Origin: Ruminococcus sp.
GTDB taxonomy: Bacteria; Bacillota; Clostridia; Oscillospirales; Ruminococcaceae
Assembly: GCA_020860605.1 (NCBI GenBank)
Contig: JAJBTZ010000030.1
Location: 1 to 47,266, forward strand
Direction of reading: 5' to 3'
DNA length: 47,266 bases
The notes under the pieces were generated by a model, which worked only from the letters and a program-made list of their open reading frames with translations, was not told the DNA's origin and ran no database searches. Made by a program: the position numbers and the translations under genes. Below, one piece after another: positions 7,662-16,942 of this stretch (its first letter is position 1; each line of letters begins with the position of its first letter).

Positions 7662-7669
7662 ACAAAATT

Positions 7670-8944
7670 ATGATAAAGATTTATAATTACTCAGAAGAAA
7701 ATTCGGAAATCTTCAGGAAGCCAGTTGATTCGCAGTCGGTTGCGGAGACAGTTTCTGAGATTATCGCTAACGTCAAGGCAAACGGCGACAAGGCTTTGAA
7801 GGAGTACTCGCTCAAGTTTGATAAGACTGAGATTGAAGATTTTCGGGTAACTGAAAGCGAGATTGAGGCTGCTTACGCCTCGGTCGAGCCAGAATTCGTC
7901 AGGATTCTTAACGAGGCTGCGGAGAACATCCGGGACTTCCACAAGCACCAGCTGAGGAGCTCGTTTGTCGTCTCCGAAAAGGACGGAATCGTTTGCGGGC
8001 AGAAGATTATTCCGTTTGCAAAGGTGGGCTTGTACGTTCCCGGAGGAACGGCTGCTTATCCGTCGACGGTGCTCATGGACGCTGTTCCGGCGAAGCTTGC
8101 CGGGTGCGGTGAAATCGTTATGGTCACTCCGCCTTCGAAGGATGGCGGGATAAACAAATACATTTTGGCTGCTGCGAAAATTGCCGGCATTGACAGGATT
8201 TACAAGGTCGGCGGTGCTCAGGCGGTGGCCGCTTTGGCTTACGGAACCGAATCGATTCCGAGAGTCGACAAGATTGTCGGGCCTGGAAACGCCTTCGTCG
8301 CTGAGGCGAAAAGGCAGGTTTACGGCGAGGTCGCTATCGACATGATTGCGGGACCAAGCGACATCCTCGTGGTTGCTGATGAGAAGAGTAATCCTCGATT
8401 CGTCGCTGCAGATTTACTCTCACAAGCAGAGCACGACAGGATGGCGAGCGCTGTGCTGGTCACGGATTCGGAAGAGCTTGCAGTCAATGTTCAGGCTGAG
8501 ATCGAAGAGCAGCTTGCGAAGCTTCCGAGGGAGGAAATTGCGAGAGCCTCAATCGAAACAAACGGCAAAATTATCGTAACCCGTGATATTTCCGAGGCAA
8601 TAGAGGTTGCCAACATCGTGGCGCCAGAGCATATTGAGCTCTGCCTCGACAATCCGTTTGACGTATTCGATAAGGTCAAGAATGCGGGCTCGATCTTCAT
8701 GGGAAGATACTGCCCTGAGGCCCTTGGGGACTACCTAAGTGGCGCGAACCACACGCTACCGACTAACGGCTCGGCAAGGTTCTCCTCTCCCCTTTCGGTC
8801 GACGACTTCGTCAAGAAGTCGCAGTTCACCTACTACACCAAAGAGGCGTTTGAGAAGGTCTATGGCGACGTTGCCTACTTTGCTGAGAAAGAGGGCCTCG
8901 AGGCTCATGCCAAGAGCGCTTTGATTAGATTTCAGGAGATTTGA
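7670..8944 (+). CDS. hisD: Histidinol dehydrogenase
   Basis: The 424-residue enzyme oxidises L-histidinol to L-histidine in two NAD-dependent steps, the last reactions of the pathway. Recognisable elements are VGLYVPGGTAAYPS near 119-132, KIVGPGNAFVAEAKRQV near 201-217, the zinc ligands in LLSQAEHD (Gln252, His255), the catalytic pair Glu320-His321 in APEHIEL, and NHTLPTNGSAR near the C-terminus. Length is normal for the family. It is separated from hisG by eight bases and from hisC by about 11 bases. Confidence 0.96.
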   Translation: MIKIYNYSEENSEIFRKPVDSQSVAETVSEIIANVKANGDKALKEYSLKFDKTEIEDFRVTESEIEAAYASVEPEFVRILNEAAENIRDFHKHQLRSSFVVSEKDGIVCGQKIIPFAKVGLYVPGGTAAYPSTVLMDAVPAKLAGCGEIVMVTPPSKDGGINKYILAAAKIAGIDRIYKVGGAQAVAALAYGTESIPRVDKIVGPGNAFVAEAKRQVYGEVAIDMIAGPSDILVVADEKSNPRFVAADLLSQAEHDRMASAVLVTDSEELAVNVQAEIEEQLAKLPREEIARASIETNGKIIVTRDISEAIEVANIVAPEHIELCLDNPFDVFDKVKNAGSIFMGRYCPEALGDYLSGANHTLPTNGSARFSSPLSVDDFVKKSQFTYYTKEAFEKVYGDVAYFAEKEGLEAHAKSALIRFQEI

Positions 8945-8955
8945 CGGGAGTTTTT

Positions 8956-10026
8956 ATGGATAACTTTCTGATTACGAAATATAAAGATGTCGAGCCCTAT
9001 GTTCCCGGCGAGCAGCCGAGGGACAGGCAGTACCTGAAGCTCAACACGAATGAATCGCCCTATCCGCCCTCGGAAGCGGTTCAGAAGGCGGTTGCGGAGT
9101 CGGCTTCGAGCCTGCAGCTCTACCCTGACCCTGCTTGCAGGGATCTGAAGGCTGCTTTGGCTGAGAGTCTGGGGCTTAGTCCTCAGAACATTCTCCCGAC
9201 AAACGGATCGGACGAGGTTCTGAGCCTCAGCTTCATGGCGTATGCTCACGACGAGAAACCAGCTTATTATCCCGATGTGACATATGGGTTCTATGACGTT
9301 CTGAGCGGATTATTCGGCGTAAAGGCGAAGCGCTTTGCACTAGCGAAGGACTTTACAATCAATATTGACGATTACTGTGGGCTCGAGAGTGGGCTTATTG
9401 TGATTGCGAATCCGAATGCTCCGACTGGGATTGCTATAGGTGTCGATGCTGTCGAGAGAATTTGCAGGGAGAGCCCGGATTGCGTGGTGCTGATTGACGA
9501 GGCTTACGTTGAATTCGGAGCTGAGAGCTGTGTCGGGCTGGTCACGAAGTACCCGAACCTCATCGTTTCGAGAACTTATTCGAAGTCGATGTCTCTGGCC
9601 GGTGCCAGACTTGGCTACGCGATTGCAAACGAGGACAGAATTAGGGAGCTTGAGACGCTCAAGTATACCCTGAACCCCTACTCGGTCAACAGGACTGCTC
9701 TTATGGCTGGGGTTGCTGCGGTTAAGGACATTGGGTACTATAGAAATAACTGCGATACGGTAGCGAAGACGAGGGATGAGACGGCTGAGAGGCTTAAAAC
9801 GCTCGGATTTACGCTCACCGATTCAAAGACAAATTTTGTTTTTTGCAGGCATGAGAGCGTTCCAGCAGGTGAGCTTTCGGACAGGCTCCGTAAAGCTGGA
9901 ATACTTGTCAGGCACTTTACTGGTGAGAGAACGAACGACTGGCTGAGAATCAGTGTTGGGACGCCTGAGGACATGCTCAGGCTGACTGACACGCTCGAAA
10001 AAATTCTGAACGGAGGGATAGAATGA
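8956..10026 (+). CDS. hisC: Histidinol-phosphate aminotransferase
   Basis: The 356-residue PLP-dependent class I aminotransferase moves an amino group from glutamate to imidazole-acetol phosphate. It shows LKLNTNESPYPPS near residue 28, the ANPNAPTG segment near 151, LIDEAYVEF near 179, and the Schiff-base lysine in RTYSKSMSLAGARLG (Lys210). ATG 8956 with GGGAG upstream is preferred to the TTG at 8941, which overlaps the hisD stop. The hisC stop overlaps the hisB start (ATGA). Confidence 0.95.
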   Translation: MDNFLITKYKDVEPYVPGEQPRDRQYLKLNTNESPYPPSEAVQKAVAESASSLQLYPDPACRDLKAALAESLGLSPQNILPTNGSDEVLSLSFMAYAHDEKPAYYPDVTYGFYDVLSGLFGVKAKRFALAKDFTINIDDYCGLESGLIVIANPNAPTGIAIGVDAVERICRESPDCVVLIDEAYVEFGAESCVGLVTKYPNLIVSRTYSKSMSLAGARLGYAIANEDRIRELETLKYTLNPYSVNRTALMAGVAAVKDIGYYRNNCDTVAKTRDETAERLKTLGFTLTDSKTNFVFCRHESVPAGELSDRLRKAGILVRHFTGERTNDWLRISVGTPEDMLRLTDTLEKILNGGIE

Positions 10027-10610
10027 GAGAGGCTGTTATTGAGAGAAAAACTGCTGAGACGGATATCAGGCTGTATCTGAACTTAGATGCTCCTGGAGAG
10101 TCGGAGATCGACTCTGGCTGTGGGTTCTTGGATCACATGCTGACGCTTCTTGCAAAGCACTCTGGATTCTGCCTCAAGGTTAAGTGTAAAGGCGACACAC
10201 TTGTCGACTATCACCACACGGTTGAGGACATTGGGATTTGCTTTGGACTTGCCTTGAAAGATGCTCTCGGAGATATGGCGGGAATCACGAGGTATGGCTA
10301 TGCCGTCATTCCGATGGATGAGGCACTGGTTCTCACTTCTTTCGACATCTCAGGGAGAGCGTATCTCGCCTGTCAGCTCGACATTCCCACTCAGAAGGTT
10401 GGAGATTTCGACACGGAGCTTTGCGAAGAGTTTATGGCAGCGCTCGCGAGAAGCGCTGGGATGACCCTCCACATTCGTCAGCTTGACGGCAGGAACAGTC
10501 ATCACATTATCGAGTGTACTTTTAAATGTTTGGCTAAAAGTCTTAAAATGGCGGTATCAATCGATCCGACTTCAGGAGGAGCGGTGCCGTCAACAAAGGG
10601 AGTAATTTAA
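10023..10610 (+). CDS. hisB: Imidazoleglycerol-phosphate dehydratase
   Basis: This is the monofunctional 195-residue form, without the phosphatase domain found in enterobacterial HisB. It dehydrates imidazoleglycerol phosphate using two manganese sites. The metal-binding motifs are DYHHTVED (residues 62-69) and NSHHIIE (158-164), with FLDHMLTLLAKHSGF near 35. The start ATG overlaps the hisC stop by four bases. The missing phosphatase activity is supplied by the PHP-family gene at 13381. Confidence 0.96.
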   Translation: MREAVIERKTAETDIRLYLNLDAPGESEIDSGCGFLDHMLTLLAKHSGFCLKVKCKGDTLVDYHHTVEDIGICFGLALKDALGDMAGITRYGYAVIPMDEALVLTSFDISGRAYLACQLDIPTQKVGDFDTELCEEFMAALARSAGMTLHIRQLDGRNSHHIIECTFKCLAKSLKMAVSIDPTSGGAVPSTKGVI

Positions 10611-11231
10611 TTGGGCAGTACTGTTATTATCGATTACGGCGTTGGGAACCTGTTTTCCCTCTCGATGGGGCTTCGGAAAATTGGCGAGGATGCCGAGATT
10701 ACAGCTGATGTCGGGAAAATTAAGAACGCAAGAAGGCTCATTCTTCCCGGTGTCGGGGCTTTCGAAGGAGCCGCAAATAAGCTTAAGAGCTCCGGGCTGG
10801 CGGATCTTATAAAAGAAGAAACTGCAAACGGCAAGCCACTTTTGGGGATTTGCCTTGGGATGCAACTTCTGTTTGATGAGAGCTATGAATATGGCGTTCA
10901 CGAAGGGCTTGGGCTTATTCATGGAAAGGTCGTGCCCTTGAAGGGGTACGTTGACCCTGAGCTCAAGATTCCGCATATTGGCTGGAATTCGCTTGAGATT
11001 ACGAAGCCTGAGTGCCCGATTTTCAAATACAGTGAGCAGGGCGACCACGTCTACTTCGTTCATTCGTTTTACGCGACTGAGTGTGAGGCAGATACCGCTG
11101 CGGTTACCGAATATTCGAAGACGGTGACGGCGACGGTGTGGAAGGAGAACGTCTACGGCTGCCAGTTCCACCCGGAAAAGAGCGGTGAGAAGGGGCTCAA
11201 AATTCTCAGGGCGTTTTGTGAGCTTGGATAG
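10611..11231 (+). CDS. hisH: Imidazole glycerol phosphate synthase, glutaminase subunit HisH
   Basis: This 206-residue class I glutamine amidotransferase feeds ammonia to HisF. The catalytic triad is visible: Cys81 in GICLGMQLL, and His187 and Glu189 in QFHPEKSG. The N-terminus IIDYGVGNLFS is typical. The only plausible start is TTG 10611, directly after the hisB stop. No ATG lies nearby, and the protein begins at the normal place. Confidence 0.95.
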   Translation: MGSTVIIDYGVGNLFSLSMGLRKIGEDAEITADVGKIKNARRLILPGVGAFEGAANKLKSSGLADLIKEETANGKPLLGICLGMQLLFDESYEYGVHEGLGLIHGKVVPLKGYVDPELKIPHIGWNSLEITKPECPIFKYSEQGDHVYFVHSFYATECEADTAAVTEYSKTVTATVWKENVYGCQFHPEKSGEKGLKILRAFCELG

Positions 11232-11243
11232 TGAGGAATTAGA

Positions 11244-11957
11244 ATGAAAATTTTTCCGGCTGTTGATATATTAGGCTGTAAAGCCGTTAGGCTTTACAAG
11301 GGCAATTATTCGGAGAAGACAGACTATGGCGACCCGGTTGAGGCTGCTATGAGGCTCAAGGAGCTCGGCGCTGAGTATCTCCACATAGTGGATTTAGACG
11401 GCGCAAAGAGCGGTGATACGCCGAATCTGAGCATAATTTCTGAGATTGCCAAAAAAACTGGCATATTTGTCGAGGTTGGCGGAGGGATTCGCTCTATTGA
11501 GACGGTTGAGAAGTATCTCGAGCATGGCTTAAGTCGGGTTATTATCGGGACGGCTGCGGTGACCAACAGGGAGTTTCTTTGTAAAGCTGTGTCGCTTTAC
11601 GGAGATAAAATTGCTGTTGGAGCTGACATTTTGGACGGAAGCGTCCGAATTTCTGGCTGGCTTTCGGACAGCGGAATCTCTATAGGGGATTTCATGGCGG
11701 ACATGCAGACTGTCGGCGTTAAAACCGTTATCTGCACCGATATTTCCAAGGATGGCGCCCTTAAGGGGACGAATATAGGACTCTATGAGAGGCTGTGTCG
11801 GGAGTTTCCCGACATTGAAATAGTCGCTTCTGGCGGAGTTACGGCTCTTGAAGAAATCGAAGAGCTCAAGAAGGCTGGAGCTGCTGGTGCCATCATCGGG
11901 AAGGCTTATTACACAGGGTTAATTGACATTGCGAAAGCGATTGAGGCAGCAAGATGA
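11244..11957 (+). CDS. hisA: Phosphoribosylformimino-AICAR-phosphate isomerase HisA
   Basis: The 237-residue beta/alpha barrel carries out the Amadori isomerisation of ProFAR. The proton-transfer aspartates are Asp8 in FPAVDILGCKAVRL and the second in VICTDISKDGALKG. Phosphate-binding loops EVGGGIRS and VASGGV show the duplicated half-barrel. The stop overlaps hisF (ATGA). Confidence 0.96.
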   Translation: MKIFPAVDILGCKAVRLYKGNYSEKTDYGDPVEAAMRLKELGAEYLHIVDLDGAKSGDTPNLSIISEIAKKTGIFVEVGGGIRSIETVEKYLEHGLSRVIIGTAAVTNREFLCKAVSLYGDKIAVGADILDGSVRISGWLSDSGISIGDFMADMQTVGVKTVICTDISKDGALKGTNIGLYERLCREFPDIEIVASGGVTALEEIEELKKAGAAGAIIGKAYYTGLIDIAKAIEAAR

Positions 11958-12712
11958 TTACGAAAAGGATTATCCCCTGTCTGGACGTTAAGAACGGCAG
12001 GGTTGTTAAAGGAACGAAATTTGAGGGGCTGGCGGATGTGTCCGACCCAGTTTCTCTGGCGGAATTCTACTCGAGCTCAGGCGCTGACGAGCTGGTTTTC
12101 TATGATATCACCGCTTCGAGCGACGGAAGAAGGCTTATCTGGGACGTGCTGAGGAGAACTGCCGAGAATGTCTTCATTCCCCTGACGGTCGGTGGCGGAA
12201 TCAACACGATTGAGGACTTCGACATGGCGCTTAAGTGTGGCGCTGATAAGGTCAGCGTCAATTCGGGAGCTATTGCGAACCCGGAGATTATCCGTAAAGC
12301 CTCTGAGCTTTACGGGTCGCAATGTGTGGTCCTGAGCATCGATGCGAAGAGGACTGAGAGCGGTTTCACTGTTTTCACGAAGGGCAACCGCGTCAGAACT
12401 GAGCTCGATGCTGTGGAATGGGCTAAGTATGGCGAGAGCCTTGGTGCTGGGGAGATTGTCTTAAACTCCATCGACACGGATGGAGTGAAGGACGGGTTCG
12501 ACCTTGAGATGCTGAAGGCGGTTTCAGATGCAGTGAGCATCCCCGTCATCGCTTCTGGCGGTGCAGGTAAAAAAGAGGACTTTTTAGAGCTATTCAAAAC
12601 GCTCGACAAAGTTGATGCCGGACTGGCTGCTTCGGTGTTCCACTTCGGGACGATTGAAATTCAGGACCTTAAGAGATATCTTGCCGAAAACGGCATAAAT
12701 ATGCGGATTTAG
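11954..12712 (+). CDS. hisF: Imidazole glycerol phosphate synthase, cyclase subunit HisF
   Basis: The 252-residue barrel uses ammonia from HisH to close the imidazole ring and release AICAR. The catalytic Asp11 sits in RIIPCLDVKNGRVVKG and the second in NSIDTDGVKDG. Phosphate loops TVGGGIN and ASGGAGK are present. It starts on the overlapping ATG of the hisA stop. Order and tight packing match an HisH-HisA-HisF core. Confidence 0.96.
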   Translation: MITKRIIPCLDVKNGRVVKGTKFEGLADVSDPVSLAEFYSSSGADELVFYDITASSDGRRLIWDVLRRTAENVFIPLTVGGGINTIEDFDMALKCGADKVSVNSGAIANPEIIRKASELYGSQCVVLSIDAKRTESGFTVFTKGNRVRTELDAVEWAKYGESLGAGEIVLNSIDTDGVKDGFDLEMLKAVSDAVSIPVIASGGAGKKEDFLELFKTLDKVDAGLAASVFHFGTIEIQDLKRYLAENGINMRI

Positions 12713-12721
12713 GAGCGACTT

Positions 12722-13384
12722 ATGATTAATATTGATGAACTTAAATTTGACGAAAAGGGGCTTATCCCTGCGATTGTGGTCGATGCGAAGAGTGGCAAGG
12801 TTTTGACCTTGGCATACATGAACAGGGAGAGCCTTGGGATTTCTATCGAGAAGGGGCTCACCTGCTTCTGGTCGCGATCGAGGCAGGAGCTCTGGCTCAA
12901 GGGCGAGACCAGTGGGAACTACCAGCACATTGTGAGCATCACCGCCGATTGCGACAGGGACGCGCTTGTCGTCTCGGTTGAGAAGGACGGGCCGGCTTGT
13001 CACCTTGGAACTGAAAGCTGCTTTAACGACAAGGTTTTCCAGTCAGAAACACTGAGCGATTTCAGCTATCAGGAGCTCTATGACCAGATTGCTGGAAGAA
13101 AAGCCTCCCCGAAGGAAGGGTCCTACACGACATATCTCTTCGAGAAGGGGCTCGACAAGATCCTTAAGAAGGTCGGCGAAGAGTGCACCGAGGTCATCAT
13201 CGCCGGGAAGGCGGAGGACAAGAGGGAAACGGTTTACGAGATTTCTGACCTTATCTACCATCTGTTTGTTCTGATGACAGAAAGTGGCATCAGCATGGAC
13301 GACATCTGGGACGAGCTCGCGAGCAGGCACGTTAAAGACAGCCTCGTTGTCGACAAAAAGGTCAAGCAGGAGAAGATGGTATGA
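12722..13384 (+). CDS. hisIE: Bifunctional phosphoribosyl-AMP cyclohydrolase/phosphoribosyl-ATP pyrophosphatase
   Basis: This 220-residue fusion carries the second and third activities of the pathway. The HisI half (about 1-110) has [21 protein letters not shown], the metal-binding DCDRDALV segment and [11 protein letters not shown]. The HisE half (about 115-220) has [14 protein letters not shown] and [17 protein letters not shown], the metal-binding Glu/Asp cluster of MazG-like pyrophosphatases. The stop overlaps the next gene by four bases. Confidence 0.96.
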   Translation: MINIDELKFDEKGLIPAIVVDAKSGKVLTLAYMNRESLGISIEKGLTCFWSRSRQELWLKGETSGNYQHIVSITADCDRDALVVSVEKDGPACHLGTESCFNDKVFQSETLSDFSYQELYDQIAGRKASPKEGSYTTYLFEKGLDKILKKVGEECTEVIIAGKAEDKRETVYEISDLIYHLFVLMTESGISMDDIWDELASRHVKDSLVVDKKVKQEKMV

Positions 13385-14238
13385 GCGCGCAAAGGTCAAC
13401 AAAAAAGAAACTGAAGTATACATCCCAGAATCTGCATACTCATTGCACCTTCTGCGACGGCAAGGACGAGCCGGAGGCTATGGTCGAAGAAGCAATTCAG
13501 CTCGGCATGAGCTCGCTTGGGTTCTCCTCACACAGCTTCACCGGGAACCCGCAAATTGACGGGATGAAGGACGAGCGGGGGTATATCGACTGCATTAACG
13601 GGCTCAAGGAGAAGTATCAGGACAAGCTCGAGATACTTTTGGGCGTCGAGAGGGACTGCTTCTCGGTGATTTCAGGGCTGGAGGACGAGTATGACTACAT
13701 CATCGGGTCGGTTCACTACCTGAAAATTGGCGACGAGTATCTGCCCGTCGACTGGTCGGCGGAGAGGCTCAGAGAAATCTGCCTGAAATATTTTAACGGC
13801 GACATGATGGTGCTTTGCGAGGCTTATTTCATGCTCGAGAGTCAGGTTGTGAGACGCACTGCCTGCGACATCATCGGGCATTTCGACCTGGTGACGCTGT
13901 TTACGGAAAAGGAGCCAGGAATTGTCGACGTGGACAACCAGAGGTTTATCGACCTCGAGATGACAGCGCTCAAGATGCTTTTGAGGGAGGATGCTCTTTT
14001 CGAGGTGAACACCGGCGCGATGGCGAAGGGGTATCGGACGGTCCCCTACCCGTCTGAAAGGTGCCTGAAGTATATCTGTGAGAAGAAGGGGCAGGTTGTC
14101 ATCACCTCCGACTGCCACGACCGCTCGAAGCTTCTTTACGGCTTTGACGAGGCTGCGGAGCTTCTCAGGAGTTGCGGTTTCAAGGAAGTATACATTCTGG
14201 CTGACGACGATTTCAAGCCGGTCAGTCTGAAAAAATGA
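13381..14238 (+). CDS. PHP-family histidinol-phosphatase (HisJ/HisK type)
   Basis: The 285-residue metal-dependent phosphatase of the PHP superfamily removes phosphate from histidinol phosphate. Motifs are [11 protein letters not shown] near residue 17 (His19 and His21 of the first metal motif), [21 protein letters not shown], and a C-terminal TSDCHD metal motif. It overlaps the end of hisIE and follows a hisB that lacks the phosphatase domain, so it completes the pathway here. The first 14 residues are basic and may be dispensable. Confidence 0.92.
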   Translation: MSAQRSTKKKLKYTSQNLHTHCTFCDGKDEPEAMVEEAIQLGMSSLGFSSHSFTGNPQIDGMKDERGYIDCINGLKEKYQDKLEILLGVERDCFSVISGLEDEYDYIIGSVHYLKIGDEYLPVDWSAERLREICLKYFNGDMMVLCEAYFMLESQVVRRTACDIIGHFDLVTLFTEKEPGIVDVDNQRFIDLEMTALKMLLREDALFEVNTGAMAKGYRTVPYPSERCLKYICEKKGQVVITSDCHDRSKLLYGFDEAAELLRSCGFKEVYILADDDFKPVSLKK

Positions 14239-14251
14239 AAGGACTTTTGAT

Positions 14252-15259
14252 ATGAGTAAATTTATTCTCCCGGAAGATTACACGAGCAGTCTGACGCCCT
14301 ACGAGACTCAGACGGCCATCGGGCTCATCAAGCGGAGCTTCGAGATAAGCCTTTGTCAGGCTCTGAACCTGAAGCGTGCCTCCGCTCCCCTGTTTGTCGA
14401 CAACATGAGAGGCCTGAACGACGACCTCAACGGCGTTGAGAGGCCGGTTAGGTTTGAGATCAAGGAGACTGGCGAGAACGCCGAGGTTGTCCACTCGCTT
14501 GCGAAGTGGAAGAGGCTTGCCTTGAAGGAATACGGCTTCCACGAAGGCGAGGGCATCTATACCGACATGAACGCCATCAGGCGGGATGAGGAGCTCGACA
14601 ACCTCCATTCGGTCTATGTTGACCAGTGGGACTGGGAGAGAATTATAACAAGGGAAGACAGAAATTTAGATTTCCTGAAGTCGATTGTCCAGAAAATTGT
14701 CGACTGCGTTGTTGATACCTCTGAAATTGTGACTAAAGTTTACCCTAATGTGAGATGCCGTCTCTCGAGAAACGTCTCGTTTGTCACGGCTCAGGAGCTT
14801 GAGGATATGTTCCCGAATCTCACTCCGAAGGAACGTGAGAACGAGTATCTGAAGATCCACAAGACTGCCTTCATCATTGGGATCGGTGACACGCTCAAGT
14901 CTGGCGAAAAGCATGACGGCAGAGCGCCTGACTATGACGATTGGAGCCTCAACGGCGACATTCTCATGTGGAACGAAGTCTTAGACTGCGCCTTCGAGCT
15001 CTCGTCGATGGGAATAAGAGTTGACGCCGAGTCGCTCAGGTCTCAGCTAAAGAAGGCTGGCTGCGAATGGCGCTCGGGCTTGGAGTTCCACAAGATGCTC
15101 CTCAATGACGAGCTTCCCCTCACCATTGGCGGAGGCATCGGACAGTCGAGGCTTTGTATGCTGCTTCTTGGGAAGGCTCATATCGGTGAAGTGCAGGTTT
15201 CGATCTGGGATAAGGACACGATGGAGACGGCTGAGAAGGCTGGAATTAAGCTATTGTAA
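14252..15259 (+). CDS. asnA: Aspartate-ammonia ligase (asparagine synthetase A)
   Basis: The 335-residue class II synthetase-like enzyme makes asparagine from aspartate, ammonia and ATP. Its length is close to the 330 of E. coli AsnA. It shows the N-terminal ILPEDYTSSLTPYETQTAIG, the segment APLFVDNMRGLNDDLNGVER, YVDQWDWE, DDWSLNGDILMWN and the C-terminal ATP-site TIGGGIGQSRLCMLLL. It follows the phosphatase by 13 bp and ends the operon. Its presence among his genes may simply reflect shared amino-acid control. Confidence 0.95.
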   Translation: MSKFILPEDYTSSLTPYETQTAIGLIKRSFEISLCQALNLKRASAPLFVDNMRGLNDDLNGVERPVRFEIKETGENAEVVHSLAKWKRLALKEYGFHEGEGIYTDMNAIRRDEELDNLHSVYVDQWDWERIITREDRNLDFLKSIVQKIVDCVVDTSEIVTKVYPNVRCRLSRNVSFVTAQELEDMFPNLTPKERENEYLKIHKTAFIIGIGDTLKSGEKHDGRAPDYDDWSLNGDILMWNEVLDCAFELSSMGIRVDAESLRSQLKKAGCEWRSGLEFHKMLLNDELPLTIGGGIGQSRLCMLLLGKAHIGEVQVSIWDKDTMETAEKAGIKLL

Positions 15260-15264
15260 ATCAA

Positions 15265-15293
15265 AAATCCCGTCCGGGTGGACGGGATTTTTT
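15265..15293 (+). terminator. Intrinsic terminator of the histidine operon
   Basis: An 11-bp stem (15265-15275 with 15280-15290) around loop GGGT is followed by a T-run, five bases after the asnA stop. Confidence 0.92.
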
Positions 15294-15360
15294 GCGCTCG
15301 CCTTCGGCTCGCGCCCTCTCAGTCAGCTTCGCTGACAGCTCCCCCAGAGGGGGAGCCGAG
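15294..15360. repeat. GC-rich palindromic repeat, copy 1
   Basis: GCGCTCGCCTTCGGCTCGCG is followed by CCCTCTCAGTCAGC, a TTCGC loop, TGACAGCTCCCCC and AGAGGGGGAGCC. It contains nested inverted repeats (GTCAGC/GCTGAC and GGCTCC/GGAGCC type stems) and matches the two copies near 40237-40415. It lies between the convergent his operon and the FnIII gene. Confidence 0.85.
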
Positions 15361-15365
15361 TTATT

Positions 15366-16247
15366 CTACTGCACAACTGTTACTATATCAGATTCTCCGC
15401 CTGCTGACTCTATCTTGAAGTCGTAGCTGATGCCAGAGGTCAGGCCGCGGATGTTGACTTTATGCTTCGAGGTTGTGCCGGCGAGGAGCCAGGTGTCAGA
15501 GGTGGAGCGCTTGTAGTAGACGAGGGTGGTCGAATCGTCGACGATTTCGTCCCATGAAAGGCTAACTTTACCGTCGGTGGCTTCGGAAGTGAGGTTGTAG
15601 GCTTCGCTGAAGGGGTGATAGGTGGCGTTACACATCTCTAAAAGCTCGTCGCCATAGAGCTCTTCGTAGCCAGTTTCACTTGTGTCGTGGGAGCCCATCA
15701 GCCTCAGGCTGTAATAGTAGCCATCCTGATACCACCAGTACTCAAGGTCCTCGCTGATCGTGGTCTTGTAGGTCGGAGCGAAGTTGTAGAAATAGACGGT
15801 GGTGCCGTCTGAAGTCTCGAGAGTCTTGCCGGAGTATTCGCCGGTTCTCGCGTAGAGCTTCGGGGTGTACAAAATATCCGTCACCGAGATGTCGTAATAA
15901 TAGGTGAATAAGACCGTCTTGCCGTCATGCTCGAGGTAGACATAATAGAAATATGTGCCCGCCATGAACTGGGTGACGTCTCCCAAAGTGTATCCTTCAG
16001 GGAGATACAAGCCTTCGAGGCTTTCGAGGCAATCGTAGACCTCATAATAAGCCCCATGGTCTTCATCCGTTTCCCTCAGATAATTCCGATACTCGATGAT
16101 TTCACCGACAGAATAGAATCTCGGCCCAGGGTCGGCACCCTCAAGCGAGTCGGTGACTTCGAGGTCATCATCATCTGCCCAAGCCACTATGGACATCGAG
16201 GTGATGAGAAGAAGAGCTGCCAAAAGCATTGCGAGTAATTTTTTCAT
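15366..16247 (-). CDS. Secreted protein with a C-terminal fibronectin type III-like domain
   Basis: The 293-residue protein starts with a clear Sec signal peptide (MKKLLAMLLAALLLITSMSI) and a likely signal peptidase site after AWA at residue 24, followed by acidic DDDD. The middle is Tyr- and acid-rich with no family that I recognise. The last 85 or so residues (LTSEATDGKVSLSWDEI through ISYDFKI) have the spacing of an FnIII fold. GGAGG lies 6-8 nt before ATG. It sits 86 bp downstream of a membrane-anchored protein on the same strand and may be co-transcribed with it. The function is unknown, possibly at the cell surface. Confidence 0.75.
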   Translation of the reverse strand: MKKLLAMLLAALLLITSMSIVAWADDDDLEVTDSLEGADPGPRFYSVGEIIEYRNYLRETDEDHGAYYEVYDCLESLEGLYLPEGYTLGDVTQFMAGTYFYYVYLEHDGKTVLFTYYYDISVTDILYTPKLYARTGEYSGKTLETSDGTTVYFYNFAPTYKTTISEDLEYWWYQDGYYYSLRLMGSHDTSETGYEELYGDELLEMCNATYHPFSEAYNLTSEATDGKVSLSWDEIVDDSTTLVYYKRSTSDTWLLAGTTSKHKVNIRGLTSGISYDFKIESAGGESDIVTVVQ

Positions 16248-16333
16248 GCGAATTCCTCCTTAAAAATGGTTTTCTACCTTTAAAACACATTTGGGAGGAG
16301 GATTATTGCATAAATCTGAAAAATTTTTAAAAA

Positions 16334-16909
16334 CTATAGATTCAGTTCGAATGTGGCGATTTCGTCGTGGAATTTCATAAACATCCTTCTGCCAGTGCCG
16401 ATGATGTCGTAGCTGACGACTACGTCGAGGCGGGTGCCGATGTCGCCAGTGATAACGATTTCGGCTTCCAGGCTCTTGCTGCCAGTGCATTTCACGACTT
16501 CGCAGCCATCAGAATAGGTGATCTCGGATTTTGAAGCCTTGGAGCCGTCGGAGCTGTAGGCCATACGGCAGATGGCGCCTTCGGGTAGTTGGATGTTTGC
16601 CCTGTAATTTTTGAGGCTATAGGTGCCAGAAGTGTCGCCCTGATAGAGGCTAAACTTCAGGATATAGACGTTGTCCTCCTCCGACAGGGTCTCGAAGCTG
16701 TAGCTACAGAGGAGCTGGACGGTCTCGCCACTTTTCATGACGGTTTCCTGCGACTGAATGTAGCTCACGCCATCGACGACCTGATGAGGAGTCGTCACCT
16801 CCTCGATTTCGTCGTAGGATAGCGAGGCACAGATGACTGTGACCAAGACAGCGAAGGCTATCAGTATAAGAATTGCCTTTTTCAGGATGGATTTGGAAGC
16901 TTCGTTCAT
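16334..16909 (-). CDS. Single-pass membrane-anchored extracytoplasmic protein, unknown
   Basis: Using ATG 16909 (GGGGGAATC upstream) the protein has 191 residues. It has a short basic cytoplasmic N-terminus, a transmembrane anchor at about 8-29 (ILKKAILILIAFAVLVTVI) and a beta-rich exported domain with alternating hydrophobics (LEAEIVITGDIGTRLDVVVS). I find no catalytic motif and do not know the family. A TGC-TATAAT extended -10 lies about 35 bp upstream. The longer frame to 16954 overlaps this promoter region and is less likely. Confidence 0.65.
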   Translation of the reverse strand: MNEASKSILKKAILILIAFAVLVTVICASLSYDEIEEVTTPHQVVDGVSYIQSQETVMKSGETVQLLCSYSFETLSEEDNVYILKFSLYQGDTSGTYSLKNYRANIQLPEGAICRMAYSSDGSKASKSEITYSDGCEVVKCTGSKSLEAEIVITGDIGTRLDVVVSYDIIGTGRRMFMKFHDEIATFELNL

Positions 16910-16942
16910 TCTGATTCCCCCGATAATTATTTTTCCGATTAC

